Source: Amoebophrya sp. A120 (taxonomy: Eukaryota; Sar; Dinophyceae; Syndiniales; Amoebophryaceae). From it: a stretch of 64,000 nucleotides of DNA. Location of the stretch: contig CAJINV010000002.1 of NCBI GenBank assembly GCA_905178155.1, positions 7,737,650 to 7,801,649 on the forward strand. Direction: 5' to 3'. This document shows, piece after piece, positions 30,285 to 40,489 of this stretch (the first letter of the stretch is position 1; every line of letters begins with the position of its first letter). Under the pieces are notes generated by a model. That model worked only from the letters and a program-made list of their open reading frames with translations. It was not told where the DNA came from and did not search any database. Made by a program: the position numbers and the translations under genes.

Positions 30285-33200
30285 TCAATTGCTGCTGTTT
30301 CCCGCGGCTGCGGCAGTGGCGTCACCTTCGGTTCCGTCCCACTGCGCGTCTTCTTTGTCGAGCTTCCTCAGCACGCCTACCGCGTCTCCTCGGCGGTCGC
30401 CCGGTCCCGACGGCCACAGCCAATGACCGTTCATAAGCTGTCGCAGTCGGCCTCGTTTTTCATTGACCGACGTCCACCATTTGGTTAAAACGTCGGTCAA
30501 ATTGCTGGGATCCGAAATGTGCAGCAGGTTCCTCCGCGTCTTCCTGTGGAGTTGTCTTGCACGGGCTATTGCGCGGAAAACACAATTGTCCGGCTCCATC
30601 GTCGTGGACCTTGACAGCAACCTTGCTATGACGGAACTGTTGTCAATAAAATCGTGTTGTTCAAAACCTTCTGCAGCAGCGATGATTTCCTCGGTTAAAA
30701 TCCCGTACGGAGTCGGCATTTCCATCTCGGCCAACCGCAACTTGACGCTCTCTGCCTGCTGCGTTCCGCGGTCGTAGCCGAGAGCTTCCGCACCGTAACT
30801 GCCGTCTACCACCGTGTCGTGTACGTGGCAATCCCAGTGCAGAATGGAGGAGCGAAGTGGTCGTGTTTTCTGGATCGAGTCCGCCAACTCCTTCTTGTCG
30901 GTCACCACGAGCAGAAAAGCTGTCATCGGCCGTAACTGCAGTTCGCGCGCTTCTGCGAGACGGGGATCATCCGCGGCCATGAACTCCGCCATGCCGCGGT
31001 CGAGCTTCTCTTTTTCTTCTCCCTTCTGCTTTTTAACCGGCTTGCTTTGAAAACTTCCGTCTGTTATCAACAAAAAGCACGGCTCGGAAAAGTCAAGCCA
31101 CAACCGCAGAAACGTCTGGTCCTGCTCTCTCACCCGCTTCATATCTTGCACCAAGGTGTTTACTCTGCACGCATTTGCGACAGTGCGCTGCTCATCGGCA
31201 CCAGAGGCGAGGGCGCGTTGGGTGTAGATGAACTCACAAAGTCGTTCCGCGACGTACCCCGTACTTCCTCTGACGCCGCGAAGCCGGGTTACTTCTGTTG
31301 GTGTTAGTTTTGCTGCTGGATCTGGTCTTCCACCGTTTATTGTGGCGTCCGTCTCGAATTCGCTTAATTCATCGATTTTTCGGTGCATCGAGAGGTCGAG
31401 AGCTTGGTGTCCGTCCACGGTGACAATCCTGATGCTTTTGCCGGTAAAGTTCGTCCATTCCGACGTTATTTCCTCGAAGCAACTGTCTTCAAGTGAAGAA
31501 AACGCTTTCTTCATTCTGGACTTGATCACTTCGAGGAGGCCCGGGACCGAACCGTCTGCCAGCACCAAGAAATCGCCCACGTGTGAGCCAAAAACTGCAA
31601 CTACGCGGCCTTCTATCCGCAATCTGTAGATGCAGGGTGCCATCGCGGATGGTGGCATGCCCTGGGCCACGAATTCTTCTCGCGACTTGCGATAAAAATA
31701 ATAGGCTGCGTCGAGCAAGCCATATTGTGGCACCCGGATCCGCAAACGCGAATCCGGGTTCAGGTCCAGGTTGTGCTTCTTGTTCAGGATCGCCAATGCG
31801 CCGTCCAAAGCTTCGGCGAAGCGCCCTTGCACGCGCGGAAAACGCATCTCCGGCATCTCCTCGTCCGTGTACGTCCTGCTCTCCTGGAAGGCCCGTGGTA
31901 CATCAAATACCATTCCTACGGTGCGCTTCCACTTTCCAGCGATGACGGACATGAGGCGCAAGTCCAACTCTGAAAGAGTCGGACTTGCATTCTCGGCCGC
32001 CTCGTCCGGCCTCTCTTGTAAGTGTCCCCCCGGAGCCCACCGGCATTTCAATTGCCAGTAGAACTCCGAGAGAAACTTCGCATCGAGAATAAATCGCGAT
32101 GTGAGCAAGAGTTTTTGCTTGCCAGACAGGTTTTCCCCGCTGTTCAGCGCCTTCACCACGTTCGGAAGCTCCTTGTCTTTCTTTGCCACCATCTGACCTT
32201 CTATTTCCTTGGTCAGCGCCATCTTGGTTTCCACCACTCGTAGCAACTCGCTCAGCACCGAGTAGGGCGTCATGTCGGCCATCTTCCTCGCGCTGCGGAG
32301 CCGTTTCCGCTGTGCCGCTGTCATGCCGGCATGGTGACTACTGATCACACTGTGTTCCGCGCGACCGTCTTCCGCGCCAAACGAATCAGCAAATTCGAAG
32401 CGGATGGCACCAGCGGTTTGTTCACGCATTTCTTGCGAGAAAAAGTAGCCGCCCTCGGCGGTGTAGCCTTCGTTGAGGTAGTACTTTACGCACGTACGGT
32501 TCTTCGAGGCGGCGTTGTTCGGGTTTAGTCGTTCCGCGTGGTGCTTTTCCCACACCAAGGTCATACCCTCGATCAGATCGCAGGGCGCCGCCCATCCTTC
32601 CGGCACCGGCTCGTCGTTCAGCATGTTCTTGACTGTGATCCATTCGCTGGCTTCCACGTTAATGCACTTGGCATTGTAACCCTTCACTTTCCGTACTACT
32701 TCTCGCAGTGCCATGCTGGGTTTGTTGACTGGCAGACCGAGCACTTTCGCCTTCCGTGCGTCCCACTTTATGTGTTTCAAAATGTCGAGTCCGCCAAACT
32801 TCTTCTCGCCCTCCTGCTGTGCTTCCAGTTTCAGGTTGTAGGATTGCACTTCCATTATGTCCATCACTGCGTTGAAGTCCTCGAGCGACAGATCGACCAC
32901 GTTGATCTCCGGTGCGCCTGCCAGCTCGTCAAGCTCGTCTTCGGGAATGAAGTTCTCCGCTTCTACTTGCTCGTCGCCGCCTTCCTCGGCGCCGTCATCG
33001 ACGTCTGCGGCGAGACCATCAGCGGGCGCACCTACTTCTTGTTCCTCCTCGGAGTCTGATGCTACTTTTTCGTCCTCTTCTTCACTACCGAGCAAGTCCT
33101 CCTCGGGCAGTCCGTCGTCTTCTTTTGCTGCAGGCTTTGGGGACGCGTTTTGTAGATCAAACTTTACAGTTTTCTTCACCTTGTCTTGCACCAGACGCTC

Positions 33201-36200
33201 CTCCTGCTGAGTCGTTTTCTCATCTTTGTTCTCGTACAGGAATTCTGGACGCGTCTTCTTCATGTCGCTGCGGAGCTTCTTCTCCGGCAGCCACATCCCC
33301 GCTGTGCACAGCTTGTCGTCGCTTTCGTCGCCGCAGAAGACATGTGGACACAGATTTACGCAACGGCATACTTCTCCGGGGAAGTTAGCCTCTACGTACC
33401 GCATTTCGGCGCAGTCGATGCATGGTATTAACCGGCTCTCATTTATTTTCGCACCGCGAAAGTCGTCTTTTGCGACGAGTCCGAAGTTCTCTTCGCGGTC
33501 CACCCGGTCGAAGTATCCCTTGTGCCGGATTTGTGCGAGGATCTGCGGGAGCTTGGGAATGTCCGACATAAACATCTCGACCGTGTCCGGGAGCGCCAAT
33601 GCAAGCTCGTGGTCGATCACCCTCTGCACTTTCTTCTTTGGGATCTTCTGGATAGCAGAGGTGGCGGAGAGTGGCTTCACTCCCCACACGATGCTTCCTT
33701 CCTCGGCCTGCTCGAGATGTCCTGGCACCCACTTCTCTCCCTTATTCTTCCACTCCACGAGGTCGCCGAGTACTGCTTCCGGGCCCCTGCCGTCTTCCGT
33801 GAGGCGCCGGAATAGGAGGCTCAATTCCAGGTGTAGCTCGGGGTCGAGAAACGATTCCAGAACTGCGATCCGCGCGGCGATTCGGTTTTCCGCCCGCTGG
33901 ATCTTACTTATCCGCGCGTCCTCCACGCTCCAGAAGCGGATAGCGGAATCCTCCGGTAGGTCGCCTTTCTGTGCCAACCGCCACTCCTCTCCTTTCTCTA
34001 GGTATGACGTCATCATTTTCCGCTCGCGGCGCGCATGCGCGAGGAGCCGGAGCAGCACTGACAGTGGCAGATCCCGCAGTAACGGGTGCCTCATTGCGGC
34101 GTGAAGGTTGGTCTTCAGATGCAGATGAGAAACTTCAACATCTGCCATTGCTGTCGCGGAATTCCCGGAAACTATTCTCACCCGAATTCCCGCCGCCAGC
34201 AGCAGCGTGGCCAAACCCTCGCTGATATTTTCGGATCCCGGATCCATGATAAGGATCCTTCCGATGTTGTCGAGATTTTCGCTTACAAACTTGCAAACCG
34301 CGTCGGCAGTGGGCTGACCGGAACTCAGCTTCTTATCGCTCTGGTCCGCGTCGTTCAGGCCTAACAGTTGGTCGTTTTCATTTTTGGTTTTATTGCCGAT
34401 GGCCAGTGGTTTCCCGTCTCCGTCCACCGGCGCGGGGTCGTCCGCGTAGTTCGCGCACTCAGCGAGTGTGATCCATTTCGGTCCGATGAAGTCCAGCCAG
34501 ATGTCGCCGCTGATCTTGCGCAGCAACTGCACTACCGTATTTGGCTGGATGAGCATGTCGCCAGACACAAAGGCTGTGTCTAACATACTCACGGCCGACA
34601 GGTCCACGGTGGACCAAGAGCCTATGGCTCGCTCCATCGGCCATGTCGTGTATCTCACGTTCGAGAAACTTTTCCTCATTGCCGCGTCGATCGCGGTCCT
34701 CAAATCCCGGAAGGGGATGCTGCGGAACTTCCCCTTCGCGAGCTTCGTCATGAGCTTGGCGTCAAGCTTACCTGCATGACGGTGCGTCATCGCTCTGAGG
34801 TACGCGTACACCTCGGCCTGGCGCCTCGTCAGGTTTCGGCGCGGGTCGAAAGGAACGGTCACGCTTTTGCCGTCGTGCGCGTCTTGGGTCGGTGATACCA
34901 ACCCGTATCCGAACCTTGTTACCCGGCCGTCCGATGTCGGCCGCTCACCATTCGCTGCGAGCAACGAAACCAGACTCATGTGTGCAGCTCGTTTCTCCGA
35001 TCTCAGTCGTAATTGATCGCCAACCAGTTCGGCAACGGCGACGGCCCCTTGCTTTCCGTTTCCGGTGAAAAGCGCGCAGCCAGCCCGGTACTTCATCAGG
35101 AAACGCTTACTCCGTTCGAACAGATCCTGATATTCCGGCATCTCCTTGATACGATCCTGCGCCCTCTTGGACAGGCCGGCTTCGCCTTCTTGGAACACCG
35201 ACTGAATGCTCTTCGGCACGGGGAACTGCAGCGTCCGCCCGCGTAGCTGCAAAGCGACATGCTTTCCTGAGTCCGCGGAGGCAACGCGCCGCCCGCTCAG
35301 AGCTGTAATCGATTCTGTGGCCCGCTTCCACTGCTTGATTTTGCTATTATTCGTGTACCTGGAGATCACAGGTATTCCGAAGCCACTGCGGTCGTGCACG
35401 GGCTCGCTTCCGCGCACCTGTTGGTCGAAGAAATACACCGCGACGATATTCCGGTGTGTTTCTCCTCGAAGTGGTAATTCTGCGTTGATTAAATTCGCGT
35501 TTTGGTTAGAAAAATTGTTGAGACTTTGTAGTTTGTTTCTGACTTCGTCGAGATCGTGTATTACTCTGGTTCGCGCCCGTATGTCGGCGCCCGTTGGTTT
35601 GGGTGCGTGGGTTGCACCGACCAAGATTCTTGCGCATGCGTACATTTTTGCTACATCAATTGCCATTCCGTTGTCGTTCGGCTTTTGATTCGCAGTAGAA
35701 GTTCCCGTTGGTAGCTCTCGGCTCCCGACTGGTGCTGCTGACGAAGAAGATGAAGACGAGGCAGGATTGTTCTGTGCCTCCAGCAGCGTGGGAAAGATTC
35801 TTGTATGGTCTGGATGTGGGAAAGATATCTGATTCGTGCTAGTTTTTCTGTTCTTCGCGGCCCGCATCACGCTTGCGGTAGTCGCGAATCCGGCTTCGAT
35901 CTGCTTTCGTACTGCTCGCAGAAAATCAGGAGTAAGTTCTTCAAAAATATCCATCATGCACTGGTTGTCGACCGGTTCCGTTTCCCACGCGCCGCAACGG
36001 CCGTGTCCGGTATCCGGGTCGATGCCGATTTTGAACTGGCGCATGAACTCCAATCCGATCAGGTTCGTTGCAGGTTGTGGCCACTCCCGGTCGTCGACCA
36101 CGATACAGTGCACCAGACCGGCTGGCACCTTGCAACCGTGCGGCAACGCCACAATTACTTCTGCAATACCAAGGACTTTAGTTGCGCCTCCCGCGGTAGA

Positions 36201-36578
36201 CGCCTCCAGCGGGACGTTGGTAAATTCTAATTTGATTCCGTGCTGCAGACAAAAACGGTGGCGCTCCTCCAAAGCCACCACTCCCATAAACAATAATCGG
36301 CTAAACCCGCTGTCGATCAGAAATTTTGCGATATCCTTCATGCTGGCGCTCATCACTTTCAGGTCTTTCAAGTCAAGTAGAATGCTCTGTATCACGGCTT
36401 TCAGGTGGACAGCCGCCTTGTTGACCGGGACTATTTTCTCCGGCTGGTTCACATATTTTTCTCGTTCAAATTGTTCTGTTTGCGGAAGAGGGTTCGGATT
36501 CTTCCTGCAGAGGTAGTACTCCTTCGGCCTGCTAATTTTCTTTTTGTCGATCAAGTTCTTCTTCACGATGCTGCTCAC
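30285..36578 (-). CDS. pol: Pol polyprotein: protease, integrase, reverse transcriptase, RNase H
   Basis: About 2,097 residues. Protease FLIDSGFSRLLF near residue 86 has the D-S-G active site. An HxxAGKL pre-integrase-like patch is near 600, and an integrase core with WLDFIGPK (~650) and LIMDPGSENISEGL (~779). A Glu/Asp-rich spacer lies at ~1130-1230. An RVT_2-type reverse transcriptase follows: GMVFDVPRAFQES (~1560), RIRVPQYGLLDAAYYFYRKS (~1630), and the catalytic box FGSHVGDFLVLAD (~1666), where Gly replaces the first Asp of the usual V-D-D. RNase H has TDGSF (~1836), GAEALGYDRG, FIDNSSVI and DPSNLTDVLTKWW (~2029). The codon at 36578 is GTG and no ATG opens the frame; it continues upstream into the end of gag, so expression is probably by -1 frameshift or splicing. 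Confidence 0.9.
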   Translation of the reverse strand: MSSIVKKNLIDKKKISRPKEYYLCRKNPNPLPQTEQFEREKYVNQPEKIVPVNKAAVHLKAVIQSILLDLKDLKVMSASMKDIAKFLIDSGFSRLLFMGVVALEERHRFCLQHGIKLEFTNVPLEASTAGGATKVLGIAEVIVALPHGCKVPAGLVHCIVVDDREWPQPATNLIGLEFMRQFKIGIDPDTGHGRCGAWETEPVDNQCMMDIFEELTPDFLRAVRKQIEAGFATTASVMRAAKNRKTSTNQISFPHPDHTRIFPTLLEAQNNPASSSSSSSAAPVGSRELPTGTSTANQKPNDNGMAIDVAKMYACARILVGATHAPKPTGADIRARTRVIHDLDEVRNKLQSLNNFSNQNANLINAELPLRGETHRNIVAVYFFDQQVRGSEPVHDRSGFGIPVISRYTNNSKIKQWKRATESITALSGRRVASADSGKHVALQLRGRTLQFPVPKSIQSVFQEGEAGLSKRAQDRIKEMPEYQDLFERSKRFLMKYRAGCALFTGNGKQGAVAVAELVGDQLRLRSEKRAAHMSLVSLLAANGERPTSDGRVTRFGYGLVSPTQDAHDGKSVTVPFDPRRNLTRRQAEVYAYLRAMTHRHAGKLDAKLMTKLAKGKFRSIPFRDLRTAIDAAMRKSFSNVRYTTWPMERAIGSWSTVDLSAVSMLDTAFVSGDMLIQPNTVVQLLRKISGDIWLDFIGPKWITLAECANYADDPAPVDGDGKPLAIGNKTKNENDQLLGLNDADQSDKKLSSGQPTADAVCKFVSENLDNIGRILIMDPGSENISEGLATLLLAAGIRVRIVSGNSATAMADVEVSHLHLKTNLHAAMRHPLLRDLPLSVLLRLLAHARRERKMMTSYLEKGEEWRLAQKGDLPEDSAIRFWSVEDARISKIQRAENRIAARIAVLESFLDPELHLELSLLFRRLTEDGRGPEAVLGDLVEWKNKGEKWVPGHLEQAEEGSIVWGVKPLSATSAIQKIPKKKVQRVIDHELALALPDTVEMFMSDIPKLPQILAQIRHKGYFDRVDREENFGLVAKDDFRGAKINESRLIPCIDCAEMRYVEANFPGEVCRCVNLCPHVFCGDESDDKLCTAGMWLPEKKLRSDMKKTRPEFLYENKDEKTTQQEERLVQDKVKKTVKFDLQNASPKPAAKEDDGLPEEDLLGSEEEDEKVASDSEEEQEVGAPADGLAADVDDGAEEGGDEQVEAENFIPEDELDELAGAPEINVVDLSLEDFNAVMDIMEVQSYNLKLEAQQEGEKKFGGLDILKHIKWDARKAKVLGLPVNKPSMALREVVRKVKGYNAKCINVEASEWITVKNMLNDEPVPEGWAAPCDLIEGMTLVWEKHHAERLNPNNAASKNRTCVKYYLNEGYTAEGGYFFSQEMREQTAGAIRFEFADSFGAEDGRAEHSVISSHHAGMTAAQRKRLRSARKMADMTPYSVLSELLRVVETKMALTKEIEGQMVAKKDKELPNVVKALNSGENLSGKQKLLLTSRFILDAKFLSEFYWQLKCRWAPGGHLQERPDEAAENASPTLSELDLRLMSVIAGKWKRTVGMVFDVPRAFQESRTYTDEEMPEMRFPRVQGRFAEALDGALAILNKKHNLDLNPDSRLRIRVPQYGLLDAAYYFYRKSREEFVAQGMPPSAMAPCIYRLRIEGRVVAVFGSHVGDFLVLADGSVPGLLEVIKSRMKKAFSSLEDSCFEEITSEWTNFTGKSIRIVTVDGHQALDLSMHRKIDELSEFETDATINGGRPDPAAKLTPTEVTRLRGVRGSTGYVAERLCEFIYTQRALASGADEQRTVANACRVNTLVQDMKRVREQDQTFLRLWLDFSEPCFLLITDGSFQSKPVKKQKGEEKEKLDRGMAEFMAADDPRLAEARELQLRPMTAFLLVVTDKKELADSIQKTRPLRSSILHWDCHVHDTVVDGSYGAEALGYDRGTQQAESVKLRLAEMEMPTPYGILTEEIIAAAEGFEQHDFIDNSSVIARLLSRSTTMEPDNCVFRAIARARQLHRKTRRNLLHISDPSNLTDVLTKWWTSVNEKRGRLRQLMNGHWLWPSGPGDRRGDAVGVLRKLDKEDAQWDGTEGDATAAAAGNSSN

Positions 36579-36640
36579 GAAAAGTTCGTTGTTAGTCGGT
36601 GGCTTTTCGTTTTGGTTTCCGGCCGCGTAGTCCGACTTGT

Positions 36641-39600
36641 CTACGGGCCGTCCCGGAAATCCCGGTCGAGGTACAAACCATCCTCGTCGTAGTCGTACTC
36701 CTCTTCTTCGACTGTGTCGTCCCCGCCGGCCGGGACCGTACCAGCCGTCGCGGCGGCGCTCGCCGCGTCGCTAACCTGAGCCGGATTCACGCTCAGGCTC
36801 GGTTGCTGCGTGGTGGTACTGGTCGTCGGTTCCGCAACGTACTCCCCGAGCCAAAACTCTTCGTCCATATCGCCCATTTCGATCCCCACCGTGTGCTGGA
36901 CTAGGCCGTCGGTATCCACAAATTGGATACTCGCGAAAAATTTTTTATTTCCACGTCGCTTGCCACCGCCCTTCTTACCCTTCTTGCCCCCCTTTCGGGC
37001 GTTCCGCTTGAACTTGCGAAAGAACTGGGCGGCCTTGATGCAGAGCGAGTACACGGGGCAGTTGTCACGGTCGTGGGACGGGCTTTTGCAGGTTGTACAG
37101 GTTCGCGCGCTGTTGATTCCCGGTTTATTAAAATTACATTCCGCCTTTTTGTGTCCCACCTTTCCGCAAGACCAACAAACAATGTTGCCCTTTGCGGGTT
37201 GTATTTTATCGCCGAATTTGGCGAACGCCGCCGCCATCACCTGCGGCTGGTGGACCTCTTCGCACATGATAACCTCCTCGGCGGTTTCGCGCCCAGCGCT
37301 GCAACCGCAGCCGCTCATTCCGAGGTGGTTGATGTGGAAGGAGAAAGCGTTGGCCGCTTTTGATTTCGACTTGTAATTGATAATGGCGGAACTGGTCCGG
37401 ATGTTCCGGTCGAGACTGACGTAAGCCATGATCTCCTTGAAGTACGGCCACGCACGCGTCAAGCGCATCCGTTTCTTCTTCTTCATCTTGCTGGTGGAGA
37501 ACATCATGACCTCGCGCAGGAACGCGTCGTCGATGGGAATGCGATCGCGAAATTCCGCGAGCAGCCGCAACTGGTCTACCTCGCTCTTCGGATTGATCGT
37601 AATCCCCATCGCAAGCGCCGCGCGCCGGAACTTGGCCAACTCCAGCCACATGTTGGCATTTTTCTTGTTCCAATCGCCTTCTTGCACGGACCAATTCTTC
37701 AGACGGTCGTTGATGTCGGATGCCATTTGGCCGTAGAGCTCGGTCAAGGAGGTGAAGTAGTTGAGGACGGTGCACGAGTTCAATTTGTCCCGGTCGATGT
37801 AGCCGAGCGCGAGGATGTCAGTTTTCTGATCCTCGGTGTGCGCTTCCATCCAGTGCTTCCGCACGAGGACGGTCTCTGCGCTCAGCGCCACCGCCCGGTC
37901 GGTGTCAATGCATCCCTTTAGGTGCATTTCTAACTCCATTTTCCAGCTCGCGAGCTTCATCGAGGAGCTGAATTTTGGTGGACCAGCGGCAACATACTGT
38001 CGGAAGTCGATTTTCGTCTTCTGTGCCGATGTCAAGGTCTTGCCCTCCGCGATGTGCGTCGACTCGAGCGGAACGTCGAAATTACCGATGGTACCGACGA
38101 GAATGCCATCCGCATTCATCACGAGCCCGATCTTCCCTTCTTCGGGGGTCGTGTTGGCCGACGGCCGGGCGGCATCCAGGTTCAGCCGCTTGACCTCCAC
38201 GCGCTCCTCCTTCAGGATGCCCTTGCCCTTTGCCTTGTTCCCATAACCGTCACGACCATCATCACCGTCGTCTCCACCGTGACCGCCGCCTTGACTGTTG
38301 TCGTTGTTGCCCCCGTTGCCGTTTCCACCGCCGGCACCACTACTACCGCCGCCTACCATGTTGGGCTGCTGAGTGTAGTGTTTCTCGTAATCTTTGGAAG
38401 ACCAGTTCTTCCGCTTCTTGATGTCATCGTCGTCGTCAACCGCGGATCCATTGTCAGAAGAAGTTTCGGATTCCGAAGACGAGGATGACGAACTACCGCC
38501 ATCGTCCCCACCGTCGCCTCCGGCGGCCGCCTTCTTCAACGCGCGCTTTCGCTTCTTCTTTTCGGCGCCGCTCGTCCTCTTACTCTTCTTTGTCGTCGTC
38601 GAAAAGGCGTCTTCTTCGGCCTCGGCCTGACCAGCTTCGGCCGCAGCGAATGCTGCCGCCGAGTATCCGGCCGCGATGGTAGCACGCTCCACTTCCTTCG
38701 GGTGCAAACCTGGCAAGAACTCGCTTGCCGCATAGTCCGGGTCTTCTTCGATGTAGTACTTCTTCTCGTTGCGGATTTTGCTACCGAGAGAACTGGCGAC
38801 GGACGCAGCGCGACTCCGCGTCGTCACGTCTTCCGCAACTTCGCCGCTCAGAATGTTGCATTCACGGGCTGTTGCCCCCGTCGATCCGATGTTGAAATGT
38901 TGCACCGTCGACTGCTGTTGCAAAGACGCAGTTGCAGCTGCAGCTCGTGCCTTCTCCTTTTCCAATGCCGCAAGTGCTTGATCGGTGGCATTCGTCGCAT
39001 TCTGCAGGAGGTGCACGTATCGGCCTTCCATTTCCTGCATCTGCTGTTGCATGTAGGTCTGCATCTGCGCCATATTCGCCTGGGCTTGCCCTTGCAACCC
39101 TGCCACGCTTGCGGACAGGTTGTCGGCTTGGTTCTGCAGTCCCTGCATGTTGTTGACGATTTGGTTTGTATTGTTGTTCTGGGTTGTCTTGATCTCGTCG
39201 ACTACCTGCTTGGCCGCGGTCAGCTCCGTCACCACTTTGTTATCGAGGTTGGCGATGTTGTCCTGCGCGGCCGCCACCTGCGCGGTCGTGTTGCTTGCCA
39301 GCCCGTCGAGCTCGGTTTTCGCAGCGCGCAGTTCCTTTTCATGGTCGTTACGCAGTTCCGACACTGCGTTTTGCGCGTCCATGGACGTGGCCGCCGCGCC
39401 AACCGCTGCTGTTGCTGCTCCGACGGCGGCCTGTTCGGCATCACGGGCATGTCCCATCCAGTTCTGTACGCCCTTGCGCATTCGGCCCTTGAAATCGGTC
39501 CATTCCTCGTACCAGCGTGCCCACTGCTCCTCGGACCAATGGCCGTAATTTGCGTTGTTGTATCCGTGCTCGGGTCCGTATGTGTCTGGACCATACGGCC

Positions 39601-39823
39601 CTTTCTTGCCCCCGTAGTTGTTCATCCATTTTCCTTTGTTTTTATTTCCATATCCGTTGTCGTTGGTACCCACTTGGTAGTTGTTGTAGTTGTAATTTTG
39701 CAGCTGGTAGTTTCCGTTCCGGCTGCTGCGCCGCGACGTCATCGATTCGTCGGACGTCGGGTTCCCATCCTGCAGCGCACGCTGTCCAGCGGCCGCTCCC
39801 TTGCCTTGCCCTGGACCTCCCAT
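36641..39823 (-). CDS. gag: Gag polyprotein of the copia-type element
   Basis: 1,060 residues from ATG at 39823. Layout: a Gly/Asn/Tyr-rich N-terminus (~20-110), a coiled-coil region (~130-330) with heptad-like Ala/Gln/Leu repeats, an acidic and Gly/Asn-rich linker (~430-560), a helical capsid-like region (~620-860; LASWKMELEMHLKGCIDTDR, YFTSLTELYGQMASDINDRL), and two zinc knuckles (CWSCGKVGHKKAEC at ~915, then CTTCKSPSHDRDNC at ~940). A Lys/Arg/Gly-rich nucleic-acid-binding stretch follows (GGKKGKKGGGKRRGNKK). The stop at 36641 overlaps an open pol frame in the -1 phase by about 120 nt. Confidence 0.85.
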   Translation of the reverse strand: MGGPGQGKGAAAGQRALQDGNPTSDESMTSRRSSRNGNYQLQNYNYNNYQVGTNDNGYGNKNKGKWMNNYGGKKGPYGPDTYGPEHGYNNANYGHWSEEQWARWYEEWTDFKGRMRKGVQNWMGHARDAEQAAVGAATAAVGAAATSMDAQNAVSELRNDHEKELRAAKTELDGLASNTTAQVAAAQDNIANLDNKVVTELTAAKQVVDEIKTTQNNNTNQIVNNMQGLQNQADNLSASVAGLQGQAQANMAQMQTYMQQQMQEMEGRYVHLLQNATNATDQALAALEKEKARAAAATASLQQQSTVQHFNIGSTGATARECNILSGEVAEDVTTRSRAASVASSLGSKIRNEKKYYIEEDPDYAASEFLPGLHPKEVERATIAAGYSAAAFAAAEAGQAEAEEDAFSTTTKKSKRTSGAEKKKRKRALKKAAAGGDGGDDGGSSSSSSSESETSSDNGSAVDDDDDIKKRKNWSSKDYEKHYTQQPNMVGGGSSGAGGGNGNGGNNDNSQGGGHGGDDGDDGRDGYGNKAKGKGILKEERVEVKRLNLDAARPSANTTPEEGKIGLVMNADGILVGTIGNFDVPLESTHIAEGKTLTSAQKTKIDFRQYVAAGPPKFSSSMKLASWKMELEMHLKGCIDTDRAVALSAETVLVRKHWMEAHTEDQKTDILALGYIDRDKLNSCTVLNYFTSLTELYGQMASDINDRLKNWSVQEGDWNKKNANMWLELAKFRRAALAMGITINPKSEVDQLRLLAEFRDRIPIDDAFLREVMMFSTSKMKKKKRMRLTRAWPYFKEIMAYVSLDRNIRTSSAIINYKSKSKAANAFSFHINHLGMSGCGCSAGRETAEEVIMCEEVHQPQVMAAAFAKFGDKIQPAKGNIVCWSCGKVGHKKAECNFNKPGINSARTCTTCKSPSHDRDNCPVYSLCIKAAQFFRKFKRNARKGGKKGKKGGGKRRGNKKFFASIQFVDTDGLVQHTVGIEMGDMDEEFWLGEYVAEPTTSTTTQQPSLSVNPAQVSDAASAAATAGTVPAGGDDTVEEEEYDYDEDGLYLDRDFRDGP

Positions 39824-40489
39824 TTTGCGCTTCTACGGCTCGTTACACCAAAAGAGGTAGAAGGCGAAGATGATGAGAAGAAAACCGCCGAACACACAAA
39901 GTGCGACGATCTCGATTATTTTCCAGAAGAAGATGCTGACGGCGGTCTGCAGGCAGCCGCACATACGGGCTCCGTTCGTTCACTTCTTACGGGACTTGGT
40001 TAGTTGGGGATTAGTTTTGTTTTTCCAGTGCGTCGACTAGTCGAGCGCACCTAGCTGGGGAGACTTGCGCACTACACCTTAGTGCTGCTAAATCCTGGTT
40101 TTGATGGGCAAAGTCTTAGATTGTCGAACTCCGTGATTCCGGTCGGTTAGGCCTTTTTCGTTTGCGGGTGATACTGCAGATTGGCGGTTCTGATTTTGCT
40201 TCTCGGTTTCGACATAAACAAACGACAGACGAATTTTCGATACTGCGATTTGCGATTTGCGTTACGGCAATTTTGCGATCGAGAAACAAAAGACACCGAG
40301 TCGATACTTCGTTCTTTCGGGCGCAGCCGCCGCACTCCTATTTCTGCTTATTCTTCCAAGAAACAAAAAGGTGCACAGATTCGAAAGCTGAATTCCGGCT
40401 CCAAGAAATCAGAAAAGAGGAAAATCGAAACGGGCTTCATCAAACTTTCGTCACAAAAAACTTGCTGGTGCCGGTGCTCCTGTCCCCGG
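39824..40489. other. Spacer between ORF 2 and gag inside the element
   Basis: No frame on the element's coding strand has protein-like composition. It may serve as a second leader for gag. Confidence 0.35.

Noticed and set aside
36641-36765. Classical -1 slippery heptamer in the gag-pol overlap
   Set aside because: I looked for X-XXY-YYZ in the gag phase and found none, so no site is annotated.
38702-40003. 433-codon plus-strand frame
   Set aside because: It is the antisense of gag, which has clear zinc knuckles on the other strand.
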